Of a DNA stretch of 36,895 nt, positions 22,369 to 36,100 are shown piece by piece. The translations under genes and the position numbers were made by a program. Origin of the DNA: Spirogloea muscicola (lineage: Eukaryota > Streptophyta > Zygnematophyceae > Spirogloeales > Spirogloeaceae); the NCBI GenBank assembly GCA_009602725.1, contig WELB01000091.1, positions 322,385 through 359,279 of the forward strand, written 5' to 3'. The number at the start of each line of letters is the position of its first letter. Positions within the stretch are counted from its first letter, which is position 1. The notes under the pieces are model-generated. The model made no database searches, was not told the DNA's origin, and was given only the letters and a program-made list of their open reading frames with translations.

Positions 22369-24940
22369 GGCGTGNNNNNNNNNNNNNNNNNNNNNNNNNN
22401 NNNNNNNNNNNNNNNNNNNNNNNNNNNNNNNNNNNNNNNNNNNNNNNNNNNNNNNNNNNNNNNNNNNNNNNNNNNNNNNNNNNNNNNNNNNNNNNNNNNN
22501 NNNNNNNNNNNNNNNNNNNNNNNNNNNNNNNNNNNNNNNNNNNNNNNNNNNNNNNNNNNNNNNNNNNNNNNNNNNNNNNNNNNNNNNNNNNNNNNNNNNN
22601 NNNNNNNNNNNNNNNNNNNNNNNNNNNNNNNNNNNNNNNNNNNNNNNNNNNNNNNNNNNNNNNNNNNNNNNNNNNNNNNNNNNNNNNNNNNNNNNNNNNN
22701 NNNNNNNNNNNNNNNNNNNNNNNNNNNNNNNNNNNNNNNNNNNNNNNNNNNNNNNNNNNNNNNNNNNNNNNNNNNNNNNNNNNNNNNNNNNNNNNNNNNN
22801 NNNNNNNNNNNNNNNNNNNNNNNNNNNNNNNNNNNNNNNNNNNNNNNNNNNNNNNNNNNNNNNNNNNNNNNNNNNNNNNNNNNNNNNNNNNNNNNNNNNN
22901 NNNNNNNNNNNNNNNNNNNNNNNNNNNNNNNNNNNNNNNNNNNNNNNNNNNNNNNNNNNNNNNNNNNNNNNNNNNNNNNNNNNNNNNNNNNNNNNNNNNN
23001 NNNNNNNNNNNNNNNNNNNNNNNNNNNNNNNNNNNNNNNNNNNNNNNNNNNNNNNNNNNNNNNNNNNNNNNNNNNNNNNNNNNNNNNNNNNNNNCCGACC
23101 GGCAGCCAGGCCACGGCCGCCGCCGAGGCCGCCGGCGCGACCGCCCGGCGCGGCCGCGGCCTGCAGCTGCGCAGCCAGCTTGTGGCCTTCGCCGAGGCGA
23201 TCGCGACCGATGATTGGCAGCGCGCCAAGTTCCTGCTCAGCCTCCTCAAGCGCGAGGCGCAGCCCAGCGGCGACGCCTCGCAGCGCACCGCCTACCTCTT
23301 CGTCGAGGCGCTCAAGGAGCGCATCGGCTTTGGCGAGGGCTCGGCGCTCATCGCCGGCGGCAGCCGCCCAAGGCCGCCGCCCAAGGAGCTCGGCGCCGCC
23401 ATCGGCGCCGTCTGCGACGCGCTGCCGTTCGTGCGCTTCGCCCACATGTCCGCCGGCGTGGCCATGCTGGATGCGTTGCGCTCCGACTGTCGCGTGCACA
23501 TCCTCGACCTCTCGTCTTGGCAGGTAGGTCGCAAGCACCCGCCTCGTGTCTTGGCCAGGATCTCAGACTCTTCAAATACTGTAACAGTCAAGTACTGTAA
23601 CAGTGTACCTATGAGATTGTGTCGAAAGTGACCGACCCTACTTGGGTGACCTGCGCAGGGCGGGCAATGGGAGTCGGTGATCCGCGCGTTTGCAGCGAGG
23701 CCGCAGGGCCCGCCGCGGCTGCGCATCACGGTGCTGCCATGCAGTCCCGACGCCAACTTCAACAAGCCGCCCCGCATGGCGTACGAGGAGATGCAGCGCC
23801 AGCTGTCGCTGCTCGCCGCCTCGCTGGCAGTGCCGTTCGAGTACCGCATCCTCGGCGGCGCGCTCGAGGACCTGCGTCCCGAGACGCTGGCGCTCGAGCC
23901 CGGCGAGGCGCTGGCTGTCAACGCCGTCATCCGCCTGCACACGGTGCCGGATGAGAAAGTGCTGCACTCGAACCCGCGTGCCAAGGTCCTACGATTGCTG
24001 CGGTCCCTCAACCCCGCCATCTTGGTCGTGGTGGAGAAGCACAGCAATGGCAGCAGCCCATTCTTCCTCCAGCGCTTCCAGCAGGTCACACCACTAGCTC
24101 TACATGCACCTGTGAGCTTGTGACTAGCATTCATAGGTGACGATGTTGCAATCATGACATTGGAAGCTGTTGTGAAGCTGACCGCTCTAGCACGTGTATT
24201 CTGGTCATTTGCACTCCAATTCTAAATCAATGTCTGCGCTGAAGCTTGGCAAGTTGGCCCCACATGGCTGCAACTCTCACCAACACTGGGCCGCCCACGC
24301 ACTTGTGTCCTGCAGTCCCTTGACGCCATGCAGGTAGTCATGGCGGCAGTCGACTCATTCTTGCCGCGCACGAGCAAGGACCGGTACGTTTTTGAGAAGC
24401 ATGCGCTGGGCGCGGAGATCATGAACCTGGTGGCGTATGAGGGCCTCCAACGCACGCGGCGGACCGAGTATCTGCCCAAGTGGCAGTGTTGCCTGCGTGA
24501 GAGCGGCTTCTGCAGCAGGTAGAATCTTCAATCTCGTGCTCCTGGCATATAATATGTCACTGTCTAAACAGCAGTAGCCCCTTACTATCCCCTTCAATAA
24601 GCCTGTCAATGAAGCATTGTTACAATGGATCTACTTTGAGAGCAGGCACTATGCATTTGCATGCAACTTTCATTACTATCAATAGAAATAGAGCTGGTGA
24701 ATGGCTGCTTGTGAATATCGTAGCAAGGGTCCAGCAGTCTGTTGTGTAGAATCGAGGATGCTGATCATCTGCAATCGCACGGCGTGGAACAGGCCATACT
24801 CACCGGCGGCACTGAGGGAGGTGAAAGCATTGGTGGAGCAGTTCACGGGCACAGAAGTGAAGGACCAGGGCGGCGCGCTCATGCTGTCCTACAAGGACTT
24901 CCCCATCATGCACGCCACTGCGTGGCAGCCCGCATTCTGA
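22294..24940 (+). CDS. GRAS-domain transcription regulator, N-terminus lost in assembly gap
   Basis: Certain coding exons are 23095-23523, 23659-24084, 24316-24518 and 24793-24940, about 401 residues with junctions in phases 0, 0 and 2, all GT-AG. The GRAS domain is essentially complete: a leucine-rich region LRSQLVAFAEAIATDDW; the VHIID motif as VHILDLSSWQ-GGQW, with the intron exactly between Q and G; a GEALAVNAVIRLH segment; NPAILVVVEKHSNGSSPFF; EIMNLVAYEG; and a C-terminal SAW motif ending MHATAWQPAF. GRAS proteins are nuclear regulators of development and hormone signalling (SCR, SHR, DELLA and SCL groups). I cannot place this one in a subgroup, although the GEAL-VN and PFF blocks recall SCL/LISCL types. 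The start is uncertain: ATG 22294 lies before 720 Ns in a GGC-rich tract, and an intron could hide in the gap. It is tail-to-tail with MSH6. Confidence 0.88.
22375..23094. other. Assembly gap, 720 N
   Basis: An uninterrupted run of N sits inside the presumed first exon of the GRAS gene, directly after a (GGC)n tract at about 22258-22374. It is likely a scaffolding gap caused by GC-rich low-complexity sequence. Any frame spanning it is an artefact until filled. Confidence 0.98.
23566..23612. repeat. Tandem duplication in the first GRAS intron
   Basis: AAATACTGTAACAGTC is followed directly by AAGTACTGTAACAGTG within the 135-base intron 23524-23658. It is probably neutral slippage. Confidence 0.65.
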
Positions 24941-27191
24941 TTCACCCCTTGCTCAGACACTATCCTTCTCTTATGCAATGGGGCAATGCAGCTCCCCAGC
25001 GAATGCTGGCTTTCAGCTTGTGTCTATATGTCAAGGTATTAGACTCCTCATGTCTGCTCCATGCACTTACTGCTGGACTGAACATGGCTCGGGCATGTGT
25101 TTGGCCGGCTGCCGTACTCTTCGGTCTTGCCTCACGTGCTTTGGCCCTCACTGAGCAGAGTACTCGCATCTGGTTGCTATATCCGCAGCCTTGGAGAAGA
25201 CTGGGGAAAGGTTTGACAGCAGTTGAGACAAAGAGGCGTCAGCTGTAGCAAGGCTGCCAGGGACGCCGCCCATAGAGTGATAGAGGCCCAGTTTTTGCCA
25301 AGCACAAGATAAGCACATCAAGAATGTAGGCTGCCTGCTGAAAACCCGAGCTACTCAGCAGCCGCTGGTCAACCTGTAGGATTTGTATATCTGATTCTTG
25401 AGTATATGATGGCAATACCAAAGCCCCTGATACCCTGCCGGAAGGAAGTGGAATATGCTGGGTGGGGGTGGAAATCACGGTGGGGGACTGAAGCTGGAGA
25501 CTACATACTTCCATTTCGCACAACTGAGGCATGGAGAACTTCTGAATGCCTCTACTATTTGATGCTATCCAAAGGAAACGAAAGCACACCTGGTCAAGCG
25601 CCAGAGGTCTGAAATAACTTGAATGTCCTCTATGATGCTAATGTGCACTCTAATGTGCGCCCCATCATGCAGGTGCAAGGTAGTGGCGGCTTACATTTGC
25701 TGGCAGAGAGGCCACCACCGAAAGCCTTGCATGGCCTTCAAAGCAGAGACCAGATAGCCTGCGCTCCTGTGTCTGAGAATAGGCAGCAGCTGGAGCGTGC
25801 GACGCCCGCGTTTAGTGGGTCTGACGCGGATATATCAGCTTGCAGCCCTATGCTCTATGCTCCGTCAAGTTGATCAAAAGGAAGAACTTCCTTAGTACAC
25901 CTAGCAGTGCAGTAGATGGACTTTACGCGAGTTTAAGCTATTTGGCGGGCCCAGCAACACCACTCTTTTCTTCCTAAGCAAACTTCACTTCCTCAACACC
26001 ACAACTGCATCACATCTTCCACGCACCAACGGCCAGGTCATTGTGCTGCATATTGCCGCCTGAACTGCTACTACTGACCTGTTGCAAGGAGAGAAGGCGC
26101 GCGGGGCGCATGAAATGAATGGGAGGCCAATGCAAGCCAAAACATTGTGCAGGCAAAGTCTAGTGCAAACTAAACAAGGCTACATAATACCTAAAGTTAG
26201 GTGCCTAGGGTGACATCAGTACCCACGGGTGAGCACAAACAAATTTGACAAGCTAACTTGGGGAGCTGGAGCGCCAATATGCAAATTGCAATATGTCCAG
26301 TCTTTACTACTACACTATGCTGAGGCGGTCGAGGTTTTCCAGAAACGACACAGATTTCAAAGGCACACCATTGACGCCACTTGCCTTTCATTCTCGTCAT
26401 TCTGCCATTCTCTTGAATTGAGAAGGCGGCGACAAGGGGGTGGACAAGAGAAACAGCTCTTCGAATGCAAGGCAATGGCTGTGAGAGGCCAGCCCAAAGT
26501 AATGAATCAGGTCTGAAAGGGCCATGTTTGTCCGTGCCTCATGCAAGTGGAGTCTCAATAAGCTCTAGTCGGCAAGTGCAGATCCGAATAACTAGAGGGC
26601 GGAGAAGCGTCGCCCTGTTTGTTGGAATCTAAAAGCAGCAGCCAAGGCGCGGAGGAGAAGTACATTCTCAAGGAGGGCGTGCGGTGCGCATGCATCGGAA
26701 GATAGGCCCGAGCCGAGCCAACACAAGCAAAGGGTATAAAGGGAGTGGAAGCAATGGGGCTCCACAAAGCGAAGCTCTGGTCTAGGAGGGGCTACCGAAG
26801 AATCAAAAGCATGGCTGGAAGGGGGCTTAGGGCAACAGTGGCTGTTATTGCTAACGGAATGATGCCCCACCAACTGCATTGCTGATGGACCATGCCCCTG
26901 TAGCACCTGCTGTCTGGCAGGTGTGCAACTGAACATAATTCCAGCTTCAAAGCTCATTGGCTTTGCATAGATGCCAAGTGGCCTAGCGCATTCCCAGCGA
27001 CCGGTCTTTGCGCTTGCCTTTACAGCCTGTCTACCTTGTGGGGCCCAGTTATGTACTGCATGATGAGATAACACTTGACTGACCAATCTGTCGAGTTGCA
27101 TCAATTGCAGGAGCATTAACTTTGGGCTTGAGCTTGGCGAACAAGTATAGTGGATGAGACCCTAACCTGATTCACCTGACGTGCTGATAAT
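24941..27191. repeat. Convergent intergenic region with three dispersed-repeat copies, no gene seen
   Basis: A reversed P-R copy lies at 26090-26262 (GGAGAGAAGGCGCGCGGGGC ... GTACCCACGGGTGAGCAC). It is the best reverse-complement match to 3425-3606. A Q copy lies at about 26470-26520 (GGCTGTGAGAGGCCAGCCCA, then GAATCAGGTCTGAAAG). A degenerate P end lies at about 26672-26700 (GGGCGTGCGGTGCGCATGCA). The rest has no supported gene. Confidence 0.6.
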
Positions 27192-30100
27192 CTACGCCAA
27201 CCCCTCTGGCCACTTTTCATCGTTCCATGTTCTTGCAAGTTGCCAAGCTCGCTGCCAGCCCTCACTATTGCTGGTGGCACCTCTACTTCTACAACCCAGA
27301 ACATGGTGGACAAGCTCTCGCTCCCTCTCACTGAGGCTCCTATGCACTTGCAGTAATTTTGCATCGAGCCCCTCGCTAAGGCACTCGCCATCAACACCGA
27401 CGGTGCGTGCAGATGCAGACTGAGCTTCCTCCCCATCCTTCAGCTCAAGCTCTGCAGCCCGCAAGGCCGCCCTGCTAATGACAGACTCAGGCATGCCTGC
27501 ACACATCCATTCAGAAGAATGAGTTCCTTGCCAAGAGACGAATGAAGACACCTCCAAATGCACATGCTCTTTGCACAGATACAACGCACATTGCACTTGA
27601 CCCTGATATTGAGGTCAGGTCAATGCTGTTGCTGCGTTGTTCCCACGTAGTTAAGCGCTTGAGTAGCAAACTCAAACTGAAAGGGGACAAATGGTGGGAA
27701 CAACATTGGCTCTTGAGACAACCAACCAACTGTGTCAAGGACATCATACTACGTACTGATAATGAGGCAGAGGCAACCCAAGGAATGGAGATTCAGGAGA
27801 AGGGGCACTTAAGGATCTTGGCTTAAGCTGACGGCTGCTTTGGTATGTAGACGACTGCTTTGGTATGTAGGGGTTTGGTATGTATGGTCAGGGTCTGGGG
27901 CCAAGGCCTACCAGCAAGTCGAGCAACGTTGATGCCGTAGCTCTTGGGACAAGCTCCATCGGCCAGCTTGTACAAGAATGTGACCTCTGGGGCACTACTG
28001 CTGACATGACCCTCACCAGAGTCGCGCACTTTGCACGCCATGTGGTACAGCCCGACCTGGAGGTTGCAGAGCAGCCATTTGAGGGTTTGCATGAAGGCCC
28101 ATCTAATGCTGTTTTGGTTGCAGTGGAAGGGCATCTGAATGAGAAGATGGAGATCCAAGTAGGACTAGGTCCACTCATGACGGTGCCTTAGCTTGTTAAC
28201 ATACTTTAAACTTTGCATACAAAGTTCTGAAGCTGCTATACTTCAAGCCTAAGTCAATTGATACCTTATGGTCGTCCGAGTGGTCGTCGGCCAGTCGATG
28301 GTAGTGCGTGGAAAAGAGCCCGAGGCACTGTGTCTCGTGCGCCAGATAGTGTAGCACAGCGTGGCTGTCGACAAGCAGTCGAGGTCACACACGAAGAAGC
28401 AAGCCTGAAGCTGTCAGGATGACATCAACTATCGAGAGCACAAGCCCTCCTTGCCTTTCACCTAATCGGGAGAATAAGTGCAGCTAGTAAACGTTGTGGA
28501 GGACCGACTTTGAGGCAAGGCCAGTTGGACATAAGGCAACATCCCAGCTTGTACTGATGCTTGTTTAGAGTACAAAGAGCTTGGTTTAAGCAATGTCAAT
28601 GTATTTGGTAGTGTCACCCAGCTTCCACTCAGCTACGAAACTGAGGACTTCAGAACCCTCCTAGCGAGCGGGCATAAGCGGAACTTACGCAATCGCCTGC
28701 CCATCCGACGTCGCCGTACCTCGCCCTAGCTCGTCCAGAGCTACCAGCGACCTCGCTGTGGCATTCCTCTGCTCAAATACAGGCACGTGTCGTCAGCGCC
28801 CCTTCCGCTTCCCGCAATTGTCTCCTGACCCTTAGCAAGCCCATACCGAGCTGTATCCTCATCTGGGTGTGGCTTTTGCATGGGTTTGGATACATGAGTC
28901 AGTGTAAAATGATAATGTAAGTTTCTCTACCAGCATTGTGGCAGTCTCTGAGAGTTCCAAGAGGAAGGTGGACTGGCCGGCCATGATGTGATCCTTGGCC
29001 CCCATGCGCACAAAGAGGCGGTCCACCGGGGTGAAACGAAATGACTCAGCCGGGACGTCTGCTCCAACCTTCACAGCAGCAACTCATGTGCAGTCCTTGT
29101 TAATGACATTGTGAAGCTTAGAAGATAAAACTAACTATAAAACTAACTACAGATCATGTGCGCCCAGTCAGAGTGCCTTGACTACAAGCTGACAATTGTA
29201 GGACACCTGCTGCTTGGTCTAGCCTTACCCTTTGCATTCCATGTAGTACATCAGACTAAGTAAATAATGTCATATTGCGGAGTATCCCTCCTAAAATACC
29301 TTCTACACACTCTGCTTAGACCATTAAACCAATACCAAAACCACCATAATATGTAGTTCGCGTCTGTGAACAAGCAGATGATCAAGGGAACTCTGTTGTG
29401 TGCGTAGAACCTGGGCCATCACAACGGCGAGGCAGAGCTGCCGCAGCAACGTGGACTTCCCGCCCATGTTTGGACCAGTTAGGAGCATGAAATGGGGGCG
29501 GCACCCCAGCTCCTCGTCTTCGGCTCCCCCCAGGAACGTGTCGTTTGGCACAAATGAGCCACCGCCGGCCAGGCCGCCGCCCAGGACGGGGTGGCGCAGG
29601 CGCTCGGCATGCAGCTGCTGCGAGCCCAGGCCGGTGGGGTTGGTGATGACAGTCGGCCGGCACATTGGCCTCTCGGAGTAGGCGCTCACCAGCGCCAGGC
29701 TGCTCAGTACGTCCAACTCTGGCGAGCAACAAGAGATTCTCAACATGGGTACCTCCGAGTCATGACAGCAGCAAAAAGGTGCAAAGTATGGTGTCATGGC
29801 TGCAGCATTATGTGCTCACAGGACACAAATGCGCAATTCAATTAGAATCTTAAGTCCCACCAGCGACGCAGCTGGCCAAGGATGTCCACTTGTCCATCTC
29901 TACTGCAAACGCGGCTCGCAGGCGAGCCAAGATGCCGCCCAGCGCCTCTTTCCTCTGCTGCTCAAATTCACCCAGCTCAAGCAGGAGCTCCTTGATCTCC
30001 GACGTCCAGTAACGCTTGTACCCCTACAAGATGCGAGAGCTCGAAGACATCAATGAGCAAAAGGATGAGAGCAAGCCAAACGCCTGAGACCAGGCAAGTG

Positions 30101-33100
30101 GACTTAACACCCTCAATGCTGACATCTATTCGTGTACCCCAAGCTCCCAGTATTCATGATGCCACATCACGATGAGTGCCAGCTAACTTGCTTAACTCTG
30201 ACTTTCCAAGCTGCAGAACAGTCAAGGTTGCAGCAATTGCTCAGGGTGCTAACCTCCTTACCTTTCTTTGGGAGCGAAGCTCGTAACTGCGAGGCACCTT
30301 CGAGTGAAGCCTCTCAGGCACTTCCATGACATACTGGTCCTTCCCAACGGTTTGGAAGGTCATCTGTCAGCATCACAACATTGTCAAATGCAGTGTGCTT
30401 TTCTTTCTGCACAGACTGTAAAAGTCTTTTGATCAATAAGTAGTCCCACGTGAGAACATTCCAATACCTGTCAACGTGTCACCTGCAGACATGCATCAAG
30501 AAAAATGTGTAGTTGTTCTGTCCTGGACTTAGCTGGATACGGCTTGCAAGAGGGCAGCTTACATCTGCCGGCTTGCCGAGCAGCTCATGCTGGCTCTTGA
30601 GAAAGGTGCTGAGCTTCTTCTGTACGTTGTTTAGGCCTTGATCGGCTGAGTCAAAGTCGTTGTCCAGGCCAGAGCTGCGAGGAGTTATCATGCCTGTGTT
30701 CTCGGCCTCCACCCAATCAAACGCATCTTCAAAGTGGCCTATCAAGTCACGTAGTCCCGGCGGCAAGCCTTGTCCTGCCAAAACAGATCATCAACAGCAC
30801 CTGCCTTCTTATATGTCATAGAGGACTTTCAGTTGGGTACAATCAAGCACGTGCAAAGTAAAGTGCTCTATGCTTTCTGCGTAAACAATTTGGGATCTGT
30901 GTGCAGGCCCTGCAGACAGATTGACTTTACATTGAAATACAATAAGCAATTTGATTTGTCGACAAGGTCAGCTGGCTTCTTATAGCTAAACACGGCCAAT
31001 TGGTTGGGACTCAATGATACCGGGAGTGAGGAGCCATCTGAGACGCAGCGAGGTGAGTGATGACAAGGTGGGGCCAAACACGTCGACAAAGTGGACCATG
31101 GCCCTGCATCCCTTCAGCGCCGATGTGAACTCCAGAAGGGAGCGCCTGGCGCTGTCCTCATAGAGGACAACATGCGCTGCTTCTCGTCCTCCACCTATGA
31201 AACTGGAGATACATACACATGACTCTCCTGCCCTTGATCCAAGCAACACGTATTGCTCTATTCCAACTACTAGATCAGTTCTACAAATGCATATATTGAC
31301 TAGAGGGACCTCAAGTTGCTGACCTGCAACTTAAAATCTTTGTTTGGATCTGCAATGCAAATTGCTGGCTCAGGCAAGAGCCTGTCAAACTCGTCAAGGG
31401 GTGCACATAGACGCACTGATGAGAAACCAGACCTGCTGGCGCAGATCCGAGAGAGCAGCCGCTCCATGTCCGGGATGCCAACGAGGAGCCTCCTTGCCTC
31501 AGCCATGGGCCCTGCTGCCACTCCCTGAAGGAAACATGAGGGCGTCATTTGATGTTATTACGCTTGTAGTGGATCAATAAAAATACCTTGAGTCCATGTA
31601 ACACATCGTGTATTTCAATCGGGTGTGCATGGCGGTACACATTCATTGCCCAAGCACCAGCCTGAGGTGCCTATGAATCCGTGAGCACCTTCAGATCAGC
31701 GACGGCATTCTGGCGATCAACGATGGCAGATGCCTGCAGCAGCGGCCGGATGAGCCACCTCCTCAGCAGCTTCCGTCCCATCACGCTCGCACACTGGTCC
31801 AGTTGCATGAGGAGCGTCCTGCAGGCTTGCCTTTGAACCTCAGGTTGTGCTCCCAAAGGACAACGATGGTAATAACAATCTCTCCAGACACACTTCAATC
31901 ACTGCCACTCACTTCCACTACATGTCCACTTATAACTTCCTAGATGGCGGATCTGGGCGACATTAAGAAGATGGCAGTGAAATCAGGGGGACAGTAAGCA
32001 AACATGGCGTGGCTACTGAGTTGCGGTTAACTTCTGCAACCTCCTGGGCCAGACTGAGGCTCACCCATTAGGACCGCCATCGATGCTGTTCTCCAGGATC
32101 TCCAGGTTCTCCAACGCGGCACTGTCCATGGCCATGCAGGCCTCCGCTCCACCTCTGGCGACCTTGCTCCAGGCCGTCACCTCACTGCCCTCGCCTCCAT
32201 CCATTTCTGTCGGTCCTGATTGTTCATTGCTGGAGACGGGCAACGGGTCGGCGCCCGGCAGGCTCTCAATGTGGCCAAGGCCCAGGATGCGCCGGTCGAG
32301 CAGGGACTCGCGCAGGTAGCCGATGGCGCCGCCGAGCGCCGTTAGCGCCGTGCTGCTGCCAGACGCAGCGAGCTCCTGCAGGACCGGCGGCAGCCCAGAG
32401 TTGCTGTGGCACAGCCGCCGGCATTCTTCAAGGGCTTTGTCGGCCTGCCAGGTTTCGGCACTCGAATGGCTGACAAGGGGCTTGCGGGTGCCGTCCCGCA
32501 GAGCTCGCTGCGTGGCTTCTGACAGAGCGCAGCTTCGTCCAAACAGCAGCGCTGCTTCCGTGCCATCGCCGGCGGCGCGAGGTAGCACGAGTTCGGCCGG
32601 CCGAAGCTCCGCCAGGACGCACGACAGGCGCGTGCGGGCTGCATCATCCAGAAACTTCACGGCCACGGTGAAGCACATGAGTGCTGACTTCGCCGCAAAG
32701 CAACGAGATATAGATATTTTGGAAGATTAAGGAAGCGAGTTACATGGCAGCCATCCACAAATATAAGGTGGAGATTGGCAGGAAAAAGACCGGAGACTTT
32801 GCCAAGCTTGCTTGTCAGAGATTGTCAGCACAACTCGCCTGAGTTGGTGGAACATGTTGGCATGTTCCATCAACTAGACATCAATGCAAGGAGAGGGCTA
32901 ATAACCTGAGGCTTCTGAATTATGTACGTAACGGTGTAAGCTTTGAGTCAGCAGTTAGAGCCTGCAACAAGTGGAACCAAGGTAGGAGGTGACAGGTGAT
33001 GGCGGCTTACTTGGCCAACCATGACGAGGCTCGTGGCGCAGTCGATAGCACAGGCGCCCACCATGGCCTGGCCTTCGTCTGGTGTGCCCGGACTCGACTG

Positions 33101-36100
33101 GGGCGGCGGGCCCTCAGCCACTGCGAGCAGGTAAGACGGCTCCGGCGTGGCCTCCAACATCTCACCATCCACCATGGTGGCCCTGCTGATGACTGCACAG
33201 ACCTCCCTCTTTACCACCTGCAGCAGTAGACAGCGCCGGTGCTTGTCAGCGGCAGCGTCTCTGCATAGGCAACAAGCTGCCAGAAAAATGAGCATAAATT
33301 GCAACTAATTGAGCTTGTAATCCTTTATACCTGACTGTTATATCCTGGGTAACTATCTCAGGTATTTGCTGCGGCACTGCTTCTGACCTTGTCCTTGGTG
33401 CCTGCCTCCAGGTTGCGCTGCGCCAGCTGCCCTGGCGTCTCAACCTGCTCAACCACCAGCACTCTGTAGCCCTGCAGCAGTTACCAAACCACCGAGTGCA
33501 GCTGTCTATCAGGATTGAGCACCAAAGCATGAGGACTGTTGGAGCTGCAACATAGCACATAATTACAAGCTACACTTCAGTGTGAGCGGACAAGCACTCC
33601 ATTCAGGATAATCTTGGAGATTTACACCCGCCCGCCACAATCTCAACAAGCGCAGCTCATGCCTACCCGCAGTGCAAAGATCTCCAATCCTTGAGCCCCT
33701 TGCAGTACAGTGCTCGTGGTCTAGGGTTAAGATTAGCGGTTGGCGGCATGAGTCTAAGCTTGTTAAGGCTTGAGTTGCCAAATACCTTGCGGACGAGCCT
33801 CCCAGCAAATTCGGTGTATGCCTTCTCAGGGAAGCCACAGTGCGGCTGCTCTCCCTGCAAGCAGTGTAGCAGCATGCAGACATCACGCTCACTTGGTGCG
33901 TTGATCTTACACAGGCGGGCTGGTGGCACCATCAAGTGGCGATTATGAGTAATATTGACGAAGAACGAGAATATACCGAGTCCATTTTGGGGGCGGAAAA
34001 GGTCTTGGTTGACAGGGAACTCAATCTCTTATAAATCCTTTTTCTCAGCTCTGGTTATGGTACCTGAGGGCCTGGTTAGGACTGGACACTTGCCTTCATG
34101 TATTGCAGGTCAAGGTCGCGCACGCCGATGTGGGCATCCATCTCAAACATCTCATAGAACTTGCCCATCTGGGTGGCAGGCAGAGCAGGGTCCAGGACAG
34201 CCATGTCAGTCACTCTTACTGCATGGAACAGCGTGCGCAAGCAAGCCAGGCTTGGCAGAGCCCATTTCTGAATTTTGAGCTCTATGCACTGGGGGTACGG
34301 TAAAGGTTGCACATTTAGCAATGGTATTCAGTGTTTGACCTTGAAAAGTAGGACCTTGTCCATGTGCTTGGACTTGAATTGCCACCATTGCCGCTGGCGA
34401 CCAAAGAAGAGGATGCTGAGTCAGAGTCACATTGAGAGGAATGGAGGGGCAGATGGATCTGACTCAGGCACAGCAGTCTCGACTTTGGGCAGACTCCACA
34501 AACATCACTATCTGTTCACAGCGCTATTACTTCATCTAGGGGCCACAACTTATGGCAAGGATTCAGGAATTTGTGATGTCTCTTTCGAAGCGGCTGAATG
34601 CTTCACCTGCCCACTGCTGAAGGATTTGAGCACGTCGTCAGGGATGTGCAGTGTGCAGGCGTCGTAGTCAGGGTGGTCGGGCCTCCGCCGCTTTGCATCG
34701 CGCCGGTCCCTGTTGCAAGTCGAGCGACGGGCTGCTAAGTGCAAGGGGATCTCGAACTTCAGGAAATCGATATCCGATTCTGACAGCTCTGACGTTGAAA
34801 ACAAGTTTTAACCTTGCCCGTAACAATGTGCGAATTGGTGAATTATTGCAACTGCAGACACGGTGGGGAAGGGCTGCTTGCGCAGCTTGAGTCACCGAGC
34901 TCCTGCCCGACTGCAGGTCAGCCATCGATCAGCCGTGCGGCCCCGCCGAGGATGGCGCAAATACCACCAGGCATGCTGACAATTATGAGGTCACAGATCT
35001 AGTTTGATAGTTAGAAGGTGATTGATGAGAATGATGGCGTGGAGAGTGCAGGCTGTACTGCTCAAGGAAGCGGAAGAGCTTGGCGTTGCGGTTGCCAAAG
35101 CGCTCCGCCGCCTCCGCGGCGAGCATGCTGTTAACAGAGACACCTGGCAGCGAGCACGGGGCCAATGTCAGGCAGCGCTGGCGGCCGTGCTTTCCTCTAT
35201 CAGCATCCGCAGTGCCTCCTTGGCACGCGCAGAAGCTTTGCTGACCACAGCCAAAGTCAAGCGGCTGTTCACACTGTTCACACTGGGGTCGCTGACTGCT
35301 ACCTGGGCCGCCACGAGCATCGACTGGGGAGCTCCGCCTCGCCGCCTCCACGGCCCCCGCTGTGCAAGAAGGGCTGGCGATGTCAGGTCGAGCACTGGAG
35401 GACCTTCCCGCGTGCTCTGACTGACCTCCGCATTGGCTGGCTCAAGACCGCATGAGCCAGCCAAGCTGTGAATCGGCTCCATGACATGCGTGTTGAGAGA
35501 GCAGGGTTCAAGACGCAGGAGGGTGACGAGTCAGAGTTTGTCAGAGTTTGTCAGGGTTTGGGCCTTGCCGGTAATGAGTGCCGGCTCGCTGAGGTCGTGG
35601 ACGGCACCGTGAATGGCGCGACCATTGCCAGCCGCCGCTGGAGCCGGCATTTGCGCCCGGCCTCCGGCACTGCCTCTGCCACGCTTCCTCCCACCAGTCA
35701 GGTTGCCGGTGGCAGCCCGCCGCCTCCCTCGCTTGCTTTTCCCTGCGTCCTCGTCCTCCTCTACATCCTCCTCACTATCGGCCCCGCCCTCGTCCTCGTC
35801 GGTGTCCTCGTCCTCACAATTGCCATCGCTGGGACTGCCGTCGCCCTCGACGCACCCAGCTGCCGCTGCGAGCTTGCGGTGCTGAGTGGCCGCCGCCTCA
35901 GCCTCAGCCCAGTCGTCATCGCCACTGCCAGCGGCGGCGGTCTGGTCCACCCTGCCTTCGGAGGGGAAGCCCTCCCCATCGTCATCCGACTCGGCATAGA
36001 CAACGCACCGCCGCACGCGGCCCGTCCGGCCCCTTGCCAAGAGGGACCCATTGCCACGGCCGTTGCCACTGCCGCAGGTGCCGCCACGGCCGCCGCTGAC

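Noticed and set aside
22119-23631. Very long frames spanning the N run in several reading frames
   Set aside because: N positions cannot be stopped and give false open frames. Only the sequence after 23095 is supported by GRAS motifs.
35128-35143. A 16-base intron in the MSH6 linker that would also satisfy phase
   Set aside because: It is far too short to splice. An alternative exon starting at 35177 reads through in frame with correct phases.
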